From Rhodospirillaceae bacterium (lineage in GTDB: Bacteria > Pseudomonadota > Alphaproteobacteria > Rhodospirillales > UBA2165): a DNA stretch of 64,000 bases. Numbering within the stretch: position 1 is the stretch's first letter; every line of letters begins with the position of its first letter. The notes below the pieces were generated by a model. It did no database searches, was not told where the DNA came from, and worked only from the letters and a program-made list of their open reading frames with translations. The stretch spans positions 1 through 64,000 of the forward strand of contig CANIGJ010000020.1 in the NCBI GenBank assembly GCA_947467145.1, read 5' to 3'. This document shows positions 25,575-35,270 of this stretch, one piece after another. Position numbers and translations under genes: made by a program.

Positions 25575-27212
25575 ATGGCGATTCAAACGTCCGACCCCAG
25601 CAAGTTCCGCCAACTCCGTACCCTTTTAGAGTCCGCGGACACCGAATTCCTCATGGAAGCCCATAACGGTATTTCGGCGAAAATCGCCGAGGAAACCGGC
25701 TTCAAGGGTATCTGGGCCTCCGGCCTATCCATTTCCGCAGCACTCGGCGTGCGCGACAGCAACGAGGCGTCCTGGACCCAGGTCCTCGAAGTGCTCGAAT
25801 TCATGGCCGACGCCACCACGATCCCGATTCTGGTCGACGGCGATACCGGCTACGGCAACTTCAACAACATGCGCCGCGCGGTGCAGAAGCTGATCCAGCG
25901 CGGTATCGGCGGCATCTGCATCGAGGACAAGCTGTTCCCGAAAACCAACTCGTTCATCGGCGAAGGCCAGCCCTTGGCCGACATCGACGAGTTCTGCGGC
26001 AAGATCAAAGCCGGCAAGGACAGCCAGACCGACGCAGATTTCTCCATCGTCGCACGCGTCGAAGCGCTCATCTCCGGCTGGGGCATGGAAGAGGCGCTGA
26101 AGCGCGCCGAGGCCTATCGCAAGGCCGGCGCCGACGCGATCCTGATCCATTCCAAGCGCAATGACGCGATCGAGATTTTGCAGTTCCTCAAGGAATGGGC
26201 GAACCGAGCGCCTGTCGTCATCGTGCCGACGACCTATTACAAAACGCCGACCAAAGAATTCCAGGACGCCAAGACCTCGGTGATCATCTGGGCGAACCAC
26301 AATATCCGCGCCTCCATCGCGGCCATGCGCGACGTGTCGGCCCGCATCCAGCGCGAACAGTTTCTGGGCGGCGTTGAAGACAACATCGCGACGGTGAACG
26401 ACATCTTCAATCTCGCCGGCAACGCGGAATTGTCGCAGGCCGAGAAGCGCTATCTGCCGGTCACCAAGCCGATGCCGCGCGCCATCGTGCTGGCCGCTTC
26501 GCGCGGCAATGAATTGGGTGGGCTCACCGAGCATCATCCGAAATGCATGATCGACATCCGTGGCCAACCTCTGCTGCGCCGCATGGTGTCGACCCTGAAT
26601 GAGGAAAAGATCCGCGAGATCGCGGTGGTGCGCGGTTACAAGAAAGAAACCGTGAACCTGCCGTCCATCGATTACGTGGACAACGACCGCTACATGGTGA
26701 CGGGCGAAGTGGCGACGCTCGCCTGCGCCGAGAAGTTCATCAAGGGCGACGTCATCGTTTCTTACGGCGATATCCTGTTCCGCCACTACATCCTGCCGCT
26801 GCTGATCAATGCAGAAGGCGACATCGTGCTGGCGGTCGATGCGCTGTGGCGCGAACGCGATCCCGATCCGCAATCGCATGTGCGCGATCTCGTCCAAGGT
26901 TCGCGCCCGTTCCGCACCGGTTATCTCGATGACGATGCCGTGCATCTCAAAGGCATGGGCCGCGATATCAAAGCCGACAACGTGCACGGCGAATGGATCG
27001 GCTTGGCCAAACTGTCGGCCAAGGGTAGCGAGCTGGTGAAGGCCGAAATGGCCGCCATGCGCGCCGACGGCACGGCCGAAAATGCCGATCTCACCATGCT
27101 GTTCGCGCGCCTGATCAAAAGCGGCGCGGACATCCGCGTGCTCTACGTCACCGGCCATTGGCTGGACGTCGACAACGCGACCGATCTCGAAAACGCACAA
27201 AAGTTCCTGTAA
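25575..27212 (+). CDS. aepX: Phosphoenolpyruvate mutase fused to a nucleotidyltransferase
   Basis: The N-terminal ~290 residues are PEP phosphomutase, which forms the C-P bond (PEP to phosphonopyruvate). They carry [24 protein letters not shown] and the diagnostic [11 protein letters not shown] loop. The C-terminal ~245 residues are a nucleotidyltransferase with [19 protein letters not shown] and YGDILFRHY; the usual GxG of its nucleotide loop reads SRG. The start is at [11 protein letters not shown], after GCGAGG; the longer upstream frame is untranslatable-looking. Such fusions are known in phosphonate pathways where a cytidylyltransferase activates AEP. The gene begins the plus-strand pair with the decarboxylase. 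Confidence 0.93.
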   Translation: MAIQTSDPSKFRQLRTLLESADTEFLMEAHNGISAKIAEETGFKGIWASGLSISAALGVRDSNEASWTQVLEVLEFMADATTIPILVDGDTGYGNFNNMRRAVQKLIQRGIGGICIEDKLFPKTNSFIGEGQPLADIDEFCGKIKAGKDSQTDADFSIVARVEALISGWGMEEALKRAEAYRKAGADAILIHSKRNDAIEILQFLKEWANRAPVVIVPTTYYKTPTKEFQDAKTSVIIWANHNIRASIAAMRDVSARIQREQFLGGVEDNIATVNDIFNLAGNAELSQAEKRYLPVTKPMPRAIVLAASRGNELGGLTEHHPKCMIDIRGQPLLRRMVSTLNEEKIREIAVVRGYKKETVNLPSIDYVDNDRYMVTGEVATLACAEKFIKGDVIVSYGDILFRHYILPLLINAEGDIVLAVDALWRERDPDPQSHVRDLVQGSRPFRTGYLDDDAVHLKGMGRDIKADNVHGEWIGLAKLSAKGSELVKAEMAAMRADGTAENADLTMLFARLIKSGADIRVLYVTGHWLDVDNATDLENAQKFL

Positions 27213-27263
27213 GGGATACCCCGTGCGCGCGCCCAGCGTGCGCGGGCAACATCGGGGGGCAAT

Positions 27264-28400
27264 ATGATCCAAGCTGACGATTTCATCGTACCGGCCGCCG
27301 CGCGCGGGTACGACTTCTACACCGGCGTCCCCTGCTCGTTCCTGACCCCCTTCATCAATCGCGCGATCAGTTCGAACAGCACCGACTATGTGGGCGCGGC
27401 GAGCGAAGGCGAAGCGGTTGCGATCGCAGCGGGCGCCTGGCTCGCCGGACGCAAGACCGTCGTGATGTGCCAGAATTCCGGCCTCGGCAACTGCGTCAAC
27501 CCGATCACCTCGCTCAACTATCCCTTCCGCATCCCGACGCTCCTCATCACCACCTGGCGCGGCCAACCCGGCGTTGCCGACGAGCCGCAGCACGAGTTGA
27601 TGAGCCAGATCACCCAATCGATGATGGAATTGATCAGGGTGCGCTGCATGACCTTCCCGCGCATGGCGGACGAGGTCGGCCCACTCCTCGATGCGGCCGA
27701 AAAGGTGATGGCCGAGAGCGATCTGCCCTTCGGCATGATCATGGAAAAAGATACCGTGGCGCCGTCCAAGCTGGACGCGCCGCCCGCCCCGGTGCGCAAG
27801 CCCGGCGAGCGCAAGGATCTGAGCACCGGCAAAGCGCAGCCGGCGCGCTTCGAGATATTGAAAGAACTGCTCAAGATCATCGACGACAACACCGCCGTCA
27901 TCGCGACCACCGGCAAATCCGGGCGCGAGCTTTTCACGCTGGCCGATCGCGAACAGCATCTCTATCAGGTCGGCTCGATGGGCTGCGCCGCCGGGATGGG
28001 CCTGGGCGTCGCGCTCAACAGCGACAAGCCGGTTGTCGTGCTGGACGGCGACGGCGCGGCGCTCATGAAGATGGGCACCTTCGCCACCGTCGGCGCCTAC
28101 GCACCGCGCAACCTGATCCATGTGCTGCTCGACAACGGCATGCACGATTCGACGGGCGGTCAGGCGACCGTCAGTGGCTCGATCGATTTCGCGATGATCG
28201 CCCAAGCTTGCGGCTATCGCACGGCCTGGACCTGCGACGAAGCCGGTGGCTTCAAGGACGCCATGGCCGCCGCGCGTGCGTCGGACGGCCCGCACCTGAT
28301 CCGCGTGAAGATTTCGGCCGGTTCGTTGGAACCGCTCGGCCGCCCGACGGTGAAGCCGCCGGAAGTGGCCCGCCGCTTCAAGGCCTTCCTGGCGAAGTAA
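27264..28400 (+). CDS. aepY: Phosphonopyruvate decarboxylase
   Basis: A TPP enzyme of 378 residues that turns phosphonopyruvate into phosphonoacetaldehyde and drives the unfavourable mutase step forward. The N-terminal part has TGVPCSFLTPF and the Glu in GAASEGEAVAIAAG. The middle has PGVADEPQHE, and the TPP/Mg site is LDGDGAALMKMG with LLDNGMHDSTGG. It starts 51 bp after the mutase fusion, after a GC-rich hairpin-like spacer. The AEP transaminase gene converges on it with 1 bp between stops. Confidence 0.94.
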   Translation: MIQADDFIVPAAARGYDFYTGVPCSFLTPFINRAISSNSTDYVGAASEGEAVAIAAGAWLAGRKTVVMCQNSGLGNCVNPITSLNYPFRIPTLLITTWRGQPGVADEPQHELMSQITQSMMELIRVRCMTFPRMADEVGPLLDAAEKVMAESDLPFGMIMEKDTVAPSKLDAPPAPVRKPGERKDLSTGKAQPARFEILKELLKIIDDNTAVIATTGKSGRELFTLADREQHLYQVGSMGCAAGMGLGVALNSDKPVVVLDGDGAALMKMGTFATVGAYAPRNLIHVLLDNGMHDSTGGQATVSGSIDFAMIAQACGYRTAWTCDEAGGFKDAMAAARASDGPHLIRVKISAGSLEPLGRPTVKPPEVARRFKAFLAK

Positions 28401-28401
28401 G

Positions 28402-29541
28402 CTACTGGGCTTTGCCGCCGCGCTGCCTGATGCCCATCTCGTCGATGACTTCGCTCACCGCCTGAATGGCGCCTTGCAGGTCTTTCGGGAAAATCCGCCC
28501 GATGCAGCCGATGCGGAACGAATCCGCCTTGGTCAGCTTGCCGGGATAGATGGCGTAACCGCGCACGCGCAGCGCATCGTAGAACTTTTCGAATTCGTAG
28601 TTCGGATCGGCTGGCGTGCGGAAGGTCACGATGATCGGCGCTTGCAGATTGTGCGACAGCATCGGCTCGAAGCCGAGCTTGGTCATACCGTCGAGCAGCA
28701 CCTTGCAGTTTTCGGCGTAACGCCGCCCGCGCCCGGCAACGCCGCCCTCTTCCTCGAATTCCGTGATCGCCTGATCGAGCGCCGACAGCACATGCGTCGG
28801 CGGCGTGAAACGCCATTGCCCGCTCTTTTCCATATATTGCCATTGATCGGCGAGATCGAGGCTGAGCGACGACGCGTTGTCCGTCGCCGCCTTCAGCGCG
28901 TCCGTCTTGGCAATCGCAAAGCCCATGCCGGGCACGCCTTCCAAACACTTGTTGGATGATGCGATGACGGCGGTAAGGCCCAGTCCCACCGCATCGATGG
29001 GGATCGCGCCGAACGAGCTCATGGCATCGACCAAGAGGGCGCGGCCTTCGGCGCGCACAACGTCGGCCATCTCGGCCAGCGGATTGAGGATGCCTGCCGT
29101 CGTTTCGCAATGGACCATGATGACATGGCTGAGCGCGGGATCGGCTTTCAGCAATTTGCGGATTTCGCCCGGTGACGGCGGTTCATGCTCCTCGGTGCGA
29201 TAGATATCTACACGCCGGCCCAACCGTTGGGCGATCTTGGCGATACGTTCGCCATAGGCGCCATTGGCCAACACCAACACACCCGCACTGCGCGGCACCA
29301 ACGAATCAATTGTGGCCTCGACCGCGAACGTGCCGCTGCCCTGGATCGGCACGCAGGCATAACCACTCTCGGGCCCCGAACCGGCGATCTTCAGCAGCGC
29401 ACTCCGCACCCGGGCTGTCAGGGCGATAAAGCCGGTGTCACGCGAGCCCCAATCGCGCAGCATGGCGCGCTTGACGCTCTCTGAGGTGGTCAACGGCCCA
29501 GGCGTCAAAAGAATTGGCGTCAGGAGAATCGGATCGGCCAT
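28402..29541 (-). CDS. 2-aminoethylphosphonate aminotransferase
   Basis: A class V PLP aminotransferase of 379 residues, PhnW/AepZ type, interconverting phosphonoacetaldehyde and 2-aminoethylphosphonate. The start MADPILLTPILLTPGPLTTS carries the family N-terminus; an upstream ATG at 29571 is less likely. The PLP Lys is in ASSNKCLEGVPGMG and the cofactor Asp in LVDAMSSFGAIPID. Next to the mutase and decarboxylase it should run in the biosynthetic direction. The first codons show a 15-bp tandem duplication encoding ILLTP twice. Confidence 0.92.
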   Translation of the reverse strand: MADPILLTPILLTPGPLTTSESVKRAMLRDWGSRDTGFIALTARVRSALLKIAGSGPESGYACVPIQGSGTFAVEATIDSLVPRSAGVLVLANGAYGERIAKIAQRLGRRVDIYRTEEHEPPSPGEIRKLLKADPALSHVIMVHCETTAGILNPLAEMADVVRAEGRALLVDAMSSFGAIPIDAVGLGLTAVIASSNKCLEGVPGMGFAIAKTDALKAATDNASSLSLDLADQWQYMEKSGQWRFTPPTHVLSALDQAITEFEEEGGVAGRGRRYAENCKVLLDGMTKLGFEPMLSHNLQAPIIVTFRTPADPNYEFEKFYDALRVRGYAIYPGKLTKADSFRIGCIGRIFPKDLQGAIQAVSEVIDEMGIRQRGGKAQ

Positions 29542-29646
29542 AAGCGCGCCTCTGCATCTAGGTTGTGGCACCGATTGCGAGAATCGGCGCTTAATTGTAA
29601 AGGGACGGCAACAAATGAATATGCTTCACGGATAATCTTCCGGGCC

Positions 29647-30249
29647 ATGAGTCACAATACCTGGTTACATCGTATCGCCGAGGTCGGCGTGACACCCCTG
29701 GTGCGCACGGCGATCCGGCCGAACCACATCACCATCGGCCGCCTGGTAACCGGGCTGGGCGCTGCCGTGCTGTTCGCGCTGGGCACCCGAGAGGCCGAAC
29801 TGTGGGCCAGCGGCATTTTCCTCATATCGATGCTGCTCGACCGCGCCGATGGCATCCTGGCCCGCAAACAGGGCACCATGAGCCGCGCCGGCCACGTCTT
29901 CGACCTGATCGCCGATGCGGTCTGCACCACCATTGTTTTCATTGGGATCGGCGTCGGCCTGAACGAAAGCTGGCTTGGCGACGTCAGCTACCTGCTGGGT
30001 GCGGCCGCCGGAACCGCCATCGCCTTCTCGTTCTGGATGTCGGCGCGACTAGAATCGGTGGCGGGCACGCAGGCCCTCGGCCTCAGCAGCGCCGGCGGAT
30101 TCGATCCGGACGATGCGATGCTCGCGGTGCCGTTCGCCTGCGCGTTCGGCTTTTCGATGTATCTGTTGGTTGCAGCGGCCTTCATCGCGCCGCTCTTCGC
30201 GCTGATCTTGCTGTATCTGCGCTGGAAGATCTTGCGCCGCCTCGCCTAG
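29647..30249 (+). CDS. CDP-alcohol phosphatidyltransferase 1
   Basis: A 200-residue membrane enzyme. The complete CDP-OH-P signature D-x2-DG-x2-AR-x8-G-x3-D-x3-D is present as DRADGILARKQG... GHVFDLIAD near residues 68-93. About six membrane helices are visible. It transfers a head group between a CDP-alcohol and a lipid or alcohol acceptor. Lying directly after the AEP genes, it is a candidate for moving phosphonoethanolamine from CMP-AEP to a diacylglycerol-type lipid. Its stop shares CTAG with the convergent second paralogue. Confidence 0.85.
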   Translation: MSHNTWLHRIAEVGVTPLVRTAIRPNHITIGRLVTGLGAAVLFALGTREAELWASGIFLISMLLDRADGILARKQGTMSRAGHVFDLIADAVCTTIVFIGIGVGLNESWLGDVSYLLGAAAGTAIAFSFWMSARLESVAGTQALGLSSAGGFDPDDAMLAVPFACAFGFSMYLLVAAAFIAPLFALILLYLRWKILRRLA

Positions 30250-30863
30250 GACTTCGCGCGTAAGCGGACGGCCTGGACGATCGTCCACAGGCAATAGACC
30301 GAAGCCCCGATGCCGGCCGCGACGAAGAACGGCTCCAAGAAGCCAAGCCAGGTGACCGGCGCGATCAGATAAATGCCGTCTTCAAGTTCGAAGCCCGCGA
30401 AGCCGGGATAACCGACCGCTTCGCCGGCGTCGGTGTCTTTGGTCTGGCGATCGATCTCGAGATTCGAGAACAACGAGATCAGGGCCGAAGCCGATCCCGC
30501 CCCGCCGAGCACCAGCGACCAGACACCGAGCGATCCATAAAAACAAATCCCCATGCCGGCGAACAGCGCGGCATAGCCGATGCCGCCGACGGCATAATCC
30601 AGGTAATAGCCGAGCTTCGACGACGTGCCCTGGAGGCGCGCCAGTTCCCCGTCGAAATGATCGAGGAAGCGCGACGCCACAAAAATTCCCGCCCCCCAGC
30701 CGGCAGTGTCCGGGCCATGCGCGATCAAACCGGCGCCGGCCAATGCCATCAGCAGGGTCATCAGGGTAATGTGGTTCGGGCGAATGGCGGTCGCGGCCAA
30801 AGGCCGGACGAGAACGCGCGCGAGTTGTTGATCCCAGGGGACTTGCTTCATGGCGGCGGACAT
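30246..30863 (-). CDS. CDP-alcohol phosphatidyltransferase 2, signature lacks the last Asp
   Basis: A 205-residue polytopic paralogue. The signature reads DHFDGELARLQGTSSKLG, then YYLDYAVGG: the first three Asp and the Gly are present, but the fourth Asp, proposed as the catalytic base, is Gly. It may be inactive, may use another base, or may act as a partner of another copy. The N-terminus AIRPNHITLMTLLMALAG parallels the first paralogue, which suggests duplication. It converges on the first copy with overlapping stops and diverges from hpnN. Confidence 0.85.
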   Translation of the reverse strand: MSAAMKQVPWDQQLARVLVRPLAATAIRPNHITLMTLLMALAGAGLIAHGPDTAGWGAGIFVASRFLDHFDGELARLQGTSSKLGYYLDYAVGGIGYAALFAGMGICFYGSLGVWSLVLGGAGSASALISLFSNLEIDRQTKDTDAGEAVGYPGFAGFELEDGIYLIAPVTWLGFLEPFFVAAGIGASVYCLWTIVQAVRLRAKS

Positions 30864-30987
30864 TTGGGGCCACGCGTCGTTACTGTCAAGTTAAGGCCGT
30901 TCCACCACCAAGAGATTTCCGCCAAATATGGCGGTTTTGCTGCGCAAAACCTTGCCCCAAAGGGCGCTGCATGGCTTAGTGCGCCGC

Positions 30988-33618
30988 ATGTCCTCCGAAC
31001 AAACCGATATGGCGGGGCGCATCGCGCGCTGGTGGGTCGCCCGGGTCATCCGCCATGCCCGCGCCGTCACGATCGGCATCCTGCTCGCGACCGTGCTGAC
31101 CTGCGTCTATGTCGCGCGCAACCTCGACATCAATACCAGCGACACCGATATGCTATCGGCGGAACTGCCGTTCCGCCAGAACGCGATCGCCGTCGACAAG
31201 GCGTTTCCGCAATTGTCGGACAACCTCGCCGTGGTGCTGGACGGCCTCAATCCCGACAAACTCGCCGATGCCACCGAACTGCTGCTCGCCGAATTGCGCA
31301 AACACGAAGACGTCCTCGGCACGCCCTTCAATGCGGCCGCCGAGCCGCTCTTTCGCAGGAATGGCCTGCTCTACAAAAGCTCCGGTGAACTGGCGAGCCT
31401 GCTCGACAAACTTGTCGCGGCACAACCGTTCCTCGGCCGGCTGTGGAACGATCCGACAATGGTCGGCCTGTTCGGCGCAATAGAACTGGTGCTGAACGAA
31501 AGCGACGGCACTGGCGCTTTCGCCGCCAACGACCTCTTCGCGGAGATCACCAAGACGATCGACGCCGAGACGCAAGGCCGCGCCAACGTGATGTCGTGGC
31601 GCCGCCTGTTTGCTAATGAGGCGGCAACCGGCAAGCCCGAGTTTCAGACCATCCTGCTGCATCCCCGCCTCAATTATGAATCGCTCGGCCCCGGTGGTGC
31701 GGCGATGGATATGGTGCGTGGGATCGTGCGCGATCTCGATCTCGAAAAACAATATGGCGTGCGCATCCGCCTGACCGGCTCGGTGGCACTCGAATATGAC
31801 GAGCTCGATACCTTGCGCCAGAACATGGGCCTCGCCAGCCTGCTCTCGTTCGTGTTCGTCGGCGCGTTGCTCGTCTGGGGCATGCGCTCGGGTATTCTGG
31901 TGACCTCGACCCTCATCACCTTGTTCGTCGGTCTCGTCCTCACTGCCGGCTGGGCGACGCTCGCGGTCGGCGAGCTCAATCTCATCTCCGTTGCCTTCGC
32001 CGTGCTGTTCATCGGTCTCGGCGAAGATTTCGGCGTGCATTTCTGCCTGCGCTACCGTGAAGAAGCCAATGCCGGCATCGCCAAGACGGATGGGCTCGCG
32101 ACGACCGCGCAAGACGTCGGCGGCGCACTGGCGCTCTCCGCCGCGACAGCCGCCATCGGATTCCTCGCCTTCGTGCCGACCGATTATCGCGGCCTGGCGG
32201 AGCTCGGCATCATCGCGGGCGGTGGCATGTTCGTCGCACTCTTCACTAATATGACGCTCTTGCCCGCACTGCTGGCGATCTGGCCGACCAAGGCCAAGCT
32301 GACCGAACCCAAGGCGGGCAGCCGCTATGCGTGGGATCTACGCAAGGTCGCCAAACCCGGCACCATCATCGTCGGCTTGTTTACCTTGGCCAGCCTGTTC
32401 ACCCTGCCCGGCCTGCGCTTCGATTTCGATCCGATGAATTTGCGCAATCCCAATAGCGAATCCATCAAGACCCTGCAGGACATGATGGATGCGGGCAGCC
32501 GCGGCCCCTATACGGTCGATATCCTCGCTGCCGATCTGGCGACCGCCGATCGCATGGCCGAGAAGCTGAAGACACTGTCGACGGTCGACAGCGTTGTTAC
32601 GCTGTCCAACTATGCGCCGGTGGATCAGGACGACAAGATCGCCGCCGTCGAATCCGCGGCCTTCACCTTGTTGCCGGCACTCTCCATCGCGCCAACGCAT
32701 ACAAATGCCACTGACGAAGAACGGCTGGCGGCCGTCAGTACCCTGCGTCGCGCACTCACCCGCTTCCTTGATGCCCACGGCGATTCACCCTTAGCGCCGT
32801 CCGCGCAGGCGCTGCTTAAATCGCTGGCTGAATTCGCGACCCAGACACGTCTCGACGCGACCAAGCTCGCGTCCCTCGACCGCGCTTTGACGGCATCTTT
32901 GCCCGCCCGCCTGCGCGAGCTTAAAGACGCGTTGGAGCCAAGCCCCATCACAATCGATGCGATCCCGCCCGCGCTGCGCGACCGCCAGATCGCAACGGAC
33001 GGCCGTGCAATGATCGAGGTGATCCCGAAAGCCGATATGCGGGATCGCGACAACCTGAAAGCCTTTGTCGGCGACGTGCGCACAATCGAGCCGCATGCCA
33101 CCGGATCGCCGGTCGTGATCCTCGAAGCCGGCAATGCGGTGGTGAAGGCTTTCATCCAGGCCGGCCTAGGCTCGCTGATCGCCATCACCTTGCTGACCTT
33201 TGCGTTGCTCCGCAACGTGCGCGAGATCGTGTTCATCTACGTGCCGTTATTCCTGGCCGCGATCCTGACCATCGGCATTTCAGTCGTCTTCGACATGCCG
33301 TTCAATTTCGCCAATGTCATCGTGCTACCGCTGCTGTTCGGCCTCGGCATCGCATCGGGCATTCATCTGGTGTTGAGCGAACGCCATGCCGCCAAAACGC
33401 TGGGCGTCGCCGAAACGACCACGCCGCGCGCGGTGTTCTTCTCGACCCTGACCACCATCGCCTCGTTCGGGACGGTGGCGCTGTCCGATCATCCGGGCAC
33501 GGCGAGCATGGGCATCCTACTCACCGTCGCCATCCTGCTCACGCTCATCTGCTCGTTGACCGTGTTGCCGACCTTGCTGGAACGTTGGCCCATCGCCAAA
33601 GATAAGGGAGCCGAATGA
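30988..33618 (+). CDS. hpnN: Hopanoid-associated RND transporter HpnN
   Basis: An 876-residue MMPL/RND protein (start MSSEQTDMAGRIARWW). Two halves each have one N-terminal membrane helix, a large periplasmic loop (NTSDTDMLSAELPF in the first) and a five-helix bundle. The functional helices show FIGLGEDFGVHF in the first half and LLFGLGIASGIHLVLSE in the second. HpnN moves hopanoids toward the outer membrane in studied alphaproteobacteria. Its stop overlaps the third CDP-alcohol transferase start (ATGA), and hpnM follows nearby on the other strand. It might also carry the locus's other lipid products. Confidence 0.92.
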   Translation: MSSEQTDMAGRIARWWVARVIRHARAVTIGILLATVLTCVYVARNLDINTSDTDMLSAELPFRQNAIAVDKAFPQLSDNLAVVLDGLNPDKLADATELLLAELRKHEDVLGTPFNAAAEPLFRRNGLLYKSSGELASLLDKLVAAQPFLGRLWNDPTMVGLFGAIELVLNESDGTGAFAANDLFAEITKTIDAETQGRANVMSWRRLFANEAATGKPEFQTILLHPRLNYESLGPGGAAMDMVRGIVRDLDLEKQYGVRIRLTGSVALEYDELDTLRQNMGLASLLSFVFVGALLVWGMRSGILVTSTLITLFVGLVLTAGWATLAVGELNLISVAFAVLFIGLGEDFGVHFCLRYREEANAGIAKTDGLATTAQDVGGALALSAATAAIGFLAFVPTDYRGLAELGIIAGGGMFVALFTNMTLLPALLAIWPTKAKLTEPKAGSRYAWDLRKVAKPGTIIVGLFTLASLFTLPGLRFDFDPMNLRNPNSESIKTLQDMMDAGSRGPYTVDILAADLATADRMAEKLKTLSTVDSVVTLSNYAPVDQDDKIAAVESAAFTLLPALSIAPTHTNATDEERLAAVSTLRRALTRFLDAHGDSPLAPSAQALLKSLAEFATQTRLDATKLASLDRALTASLPARLRELKDALEPSPITIDAIPPALRDRQIATDGRAMIEVIPKADMRDRDNLKAFVGDVRTIEPHATGSPVVILEAGNAVVKAFIQAGLGSLIAITLLTFALLRNVREIVFIYVPLFLAAILTIGISVVFDMPFNFANVIVLPLLFGLGIASGIHLVLSERHAAKTLGVAETTTPRAVFFSTLTTIASFGTVALSDHPGTASMGILLTVAILLTLICSLTVLPTLLERWPIAKDKGAE

Positions 33619-34283
33619 TGGCGCTCTTTCCCTTGGTCCGCCATATCTCCAACGCAGCGTCGGGCGGCTTGATCCGCACGCCGGTGACGCCGAACCAGAT
33701 CACTGCGACCTCAATTCTGCTGGGGCTCCTCAGCGCCGCCGTCCTGTTGCTCAACACACGCACCGGCGATCTCGCCTGCGGCATCTTGATCACGATCAGC
33801 TACGTGCTCGACAATTGCGACGGCGACGTCGCGCGCGCCAAGAAGCTGTCATCCAAGTTCGGCGCCTTCTTCGATACCTTCGGCGATTGGCTGGTCCACG
33901 CCGTGCTGTTCGCCTGCCTCGGCATCGCGGCCTATGAGCGGACCGACGCGATCCTCTGGCTGTGGTTCGGCATCGCCGCGTCGGCCGGCAGCACCATCAA
34001 TTACGTCATCGGCCTGATCAACGATCTACGCCTGAACAAAGCGCCGCCACCCGATTTCAATCCGGCGGACGAAGGCGAGTTCAAGCGCCCGGCGCAAAAT
34101 GAATCCATCGGCAAGTGGCTGGTGTTCGTCTTCCGCGAACTGGCGCGCGCCGATTTCTGCTTCATCGTACTGGTGCTCGCGGCGTTCGATTGGCTGCCCT
34201 ATCTGCTGCCTTTCGCCGCCATTGGCTCGCAGGTCTACTGGATCATCTTCTTCGTCGTGCGCGACGAAAAATACCACGTCTAA
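33615..34283 (+). CDS. CDP-alcohol phosphatidyltransferase 3
   Basis: 222 residues. The complete signature is DNCDGDVARAKKLSSKFG, then AFFDTFGD, with all four Asp. About six helices are present, with an unusual cytoplasmic insert near residues 135-165 (NKAPPPDFNPADEGEFKRP). It is coupled to hpnN by ATGA overlap and to the flippase-like gene (3 bp gap), so this copy is firmly part of the lipid-export operon. The head group is unknown; CMP-AEP is a candidate. Confidence 0.85.
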   Translation: MMALFPLVRHISNAASGGLIRTPVTPNQITATSILLGLLSAAVLLLNTRTGDLACGILITISYVLDNCDGDVARAKKLSSKFGAFFDTFGDWLVHAVLFACLGIAAYERTDAILWLWFGIAASAGSTINYVIGLINDLRLNKAPPPDFNPADEGEFKRPAQNESIGKWLVFVFRELARADFCFIVLVLAAFDWLPYLLPFAAIGSQVYWIIFFVVRDEKYHV

Positions 34284-34286
34284 GCC

Positions 34287-35270
34287 ATGAAATTCCTGTT
34301 CTTCGTCTTGGGCGTCGTTCTACTGGGCGTCGTCATCTCGCAAACCGACATCGCGCACGCGCTGTCCTTGCTGCACGAGATCGGCTGGGGCTTCGTCGCC
34401 ATCTTCGCGCTTTATTTCCTGGGCTTTCTCATCGATGCCTATGCGTGGCAGCTCACCACACCGGGCGTGCCCAACAATTGGCAATGGCTCTATCGCTTCT
34501 ATCAGGTGCGCTTGGCCGGCGAAGCCTTCAACACCGTGACGCCAACCGCCAGCATGGGCGGCGAGGCGGTCAAAGCGATCATGCTGAAGAACCTCTACGG
34601 TGTCGGCTATCGCGACGGCACGGCGTCCTTGATCCTCGCCAAGACGATGATCGTCGTCGCCCTCGTCGCGTTCCTGACCGTCGGCTTCGCGCTGATGCAG
34701 GGTTCACCCAAGCTCGACGACACTTATAAATTCGTCTCAGGCGCGGGGCTTGCGGCGTTCGGCCTCGGTGCGGTCCTGTTCCTCCTCATCCAGCGCTACA
34801 AGATCACCTCGCTGGCCGGCACCGCACTAGGGCGCAGCCGCTGGTTCGCCAAACTCAATACGCTGCTGGAACCGTTGAATGAGGTCGAGGATCGGTTGGT
34901 GCATTTCTACACGCGCCAGCCCAACCGATTGGTGGCGGTTCTGCTGTTGAGCTTCCTCAATTGGGTCATCGGGATTTTCGAAATCTGGCTGGTGATGGAC
35001 CTGATCGGCCATCCCATCAGCCTCACCGACGCCTGGATCATCGAAACGGTGGCGCAGCTCGTGCGCTCGGCGACGTTCTTCATCCCGGCCAGCATCGGGG
35101 CGCAGGAAGGCGCGTTTCTGATCGTCGGGGCCGCCATCACCGGACAGCCGTCGTTCGGCCTCACGGTCGCGCTGGCGCGCCGTATCCGCGAACTGGTCTG
35201 GACGATCTGGGGATTGGCCGTCTTCTACCTGCTGAAGCCGCAGATCGACGAGACCGAACCGACGAATTAG
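34287..35270 (+). CDS. YbhN/AglD-type membrane protein, flippase-like (LPG synthase TM family)
   Basis: 327 residues and seven to eight membrane helices of the lysylphosphatidylglycerol-synthase membrane-domain family (UPF0104). Conserved features include RLAGEAFNTVTPTASMGGEA near residues 72-91 and SIGAQEGAFLIVG near 270. It has no soluble catalytic domain. Family members of this kind often accompany hopanoid and lipid clusters and are proposed to move lipids across the inner membrane. It is last in the hpnN operon and ends 4 bp into the hpnM stop. Confidence 0.82.
   Translation: MKFLFFVLGVVLLGVVISQTDIAHALSLLHEIGWGFVAIFALYFLGFLIDAYAWQLTTPGVPNNWQWLYRFYQVRLAGEAFNTVTPTASMGGEAVKAIMLKNLYGVGYRDGTASLILAKTMIVVALVAFLTVGFALMQGSPKLDDTYKFVSGAGLAAFGLGAVLFLLIQRYKITSLAGTALGRSRWFAKLNTLLEPLNEVEDRLVHFYTRQPNRLVAVLLLSFLNWVIGIFEIWLVMDLIGHPISLTDAWIIETVAQLVRSATFFIPASIGAQEGAFLIVGAAITGQPSFGLTVALARRIRELVWTIWGLAVFYLLKPQIDETEPTN

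Noticed and set aside
25725-28295. 856-residue minus-strand open frame
   Set aside because: It lies antisense to the PEP mutase and decarboxylase genes, has no recognisable domain and is rich in His/Arg/Asp as antisense frames of GC-rich genes are.
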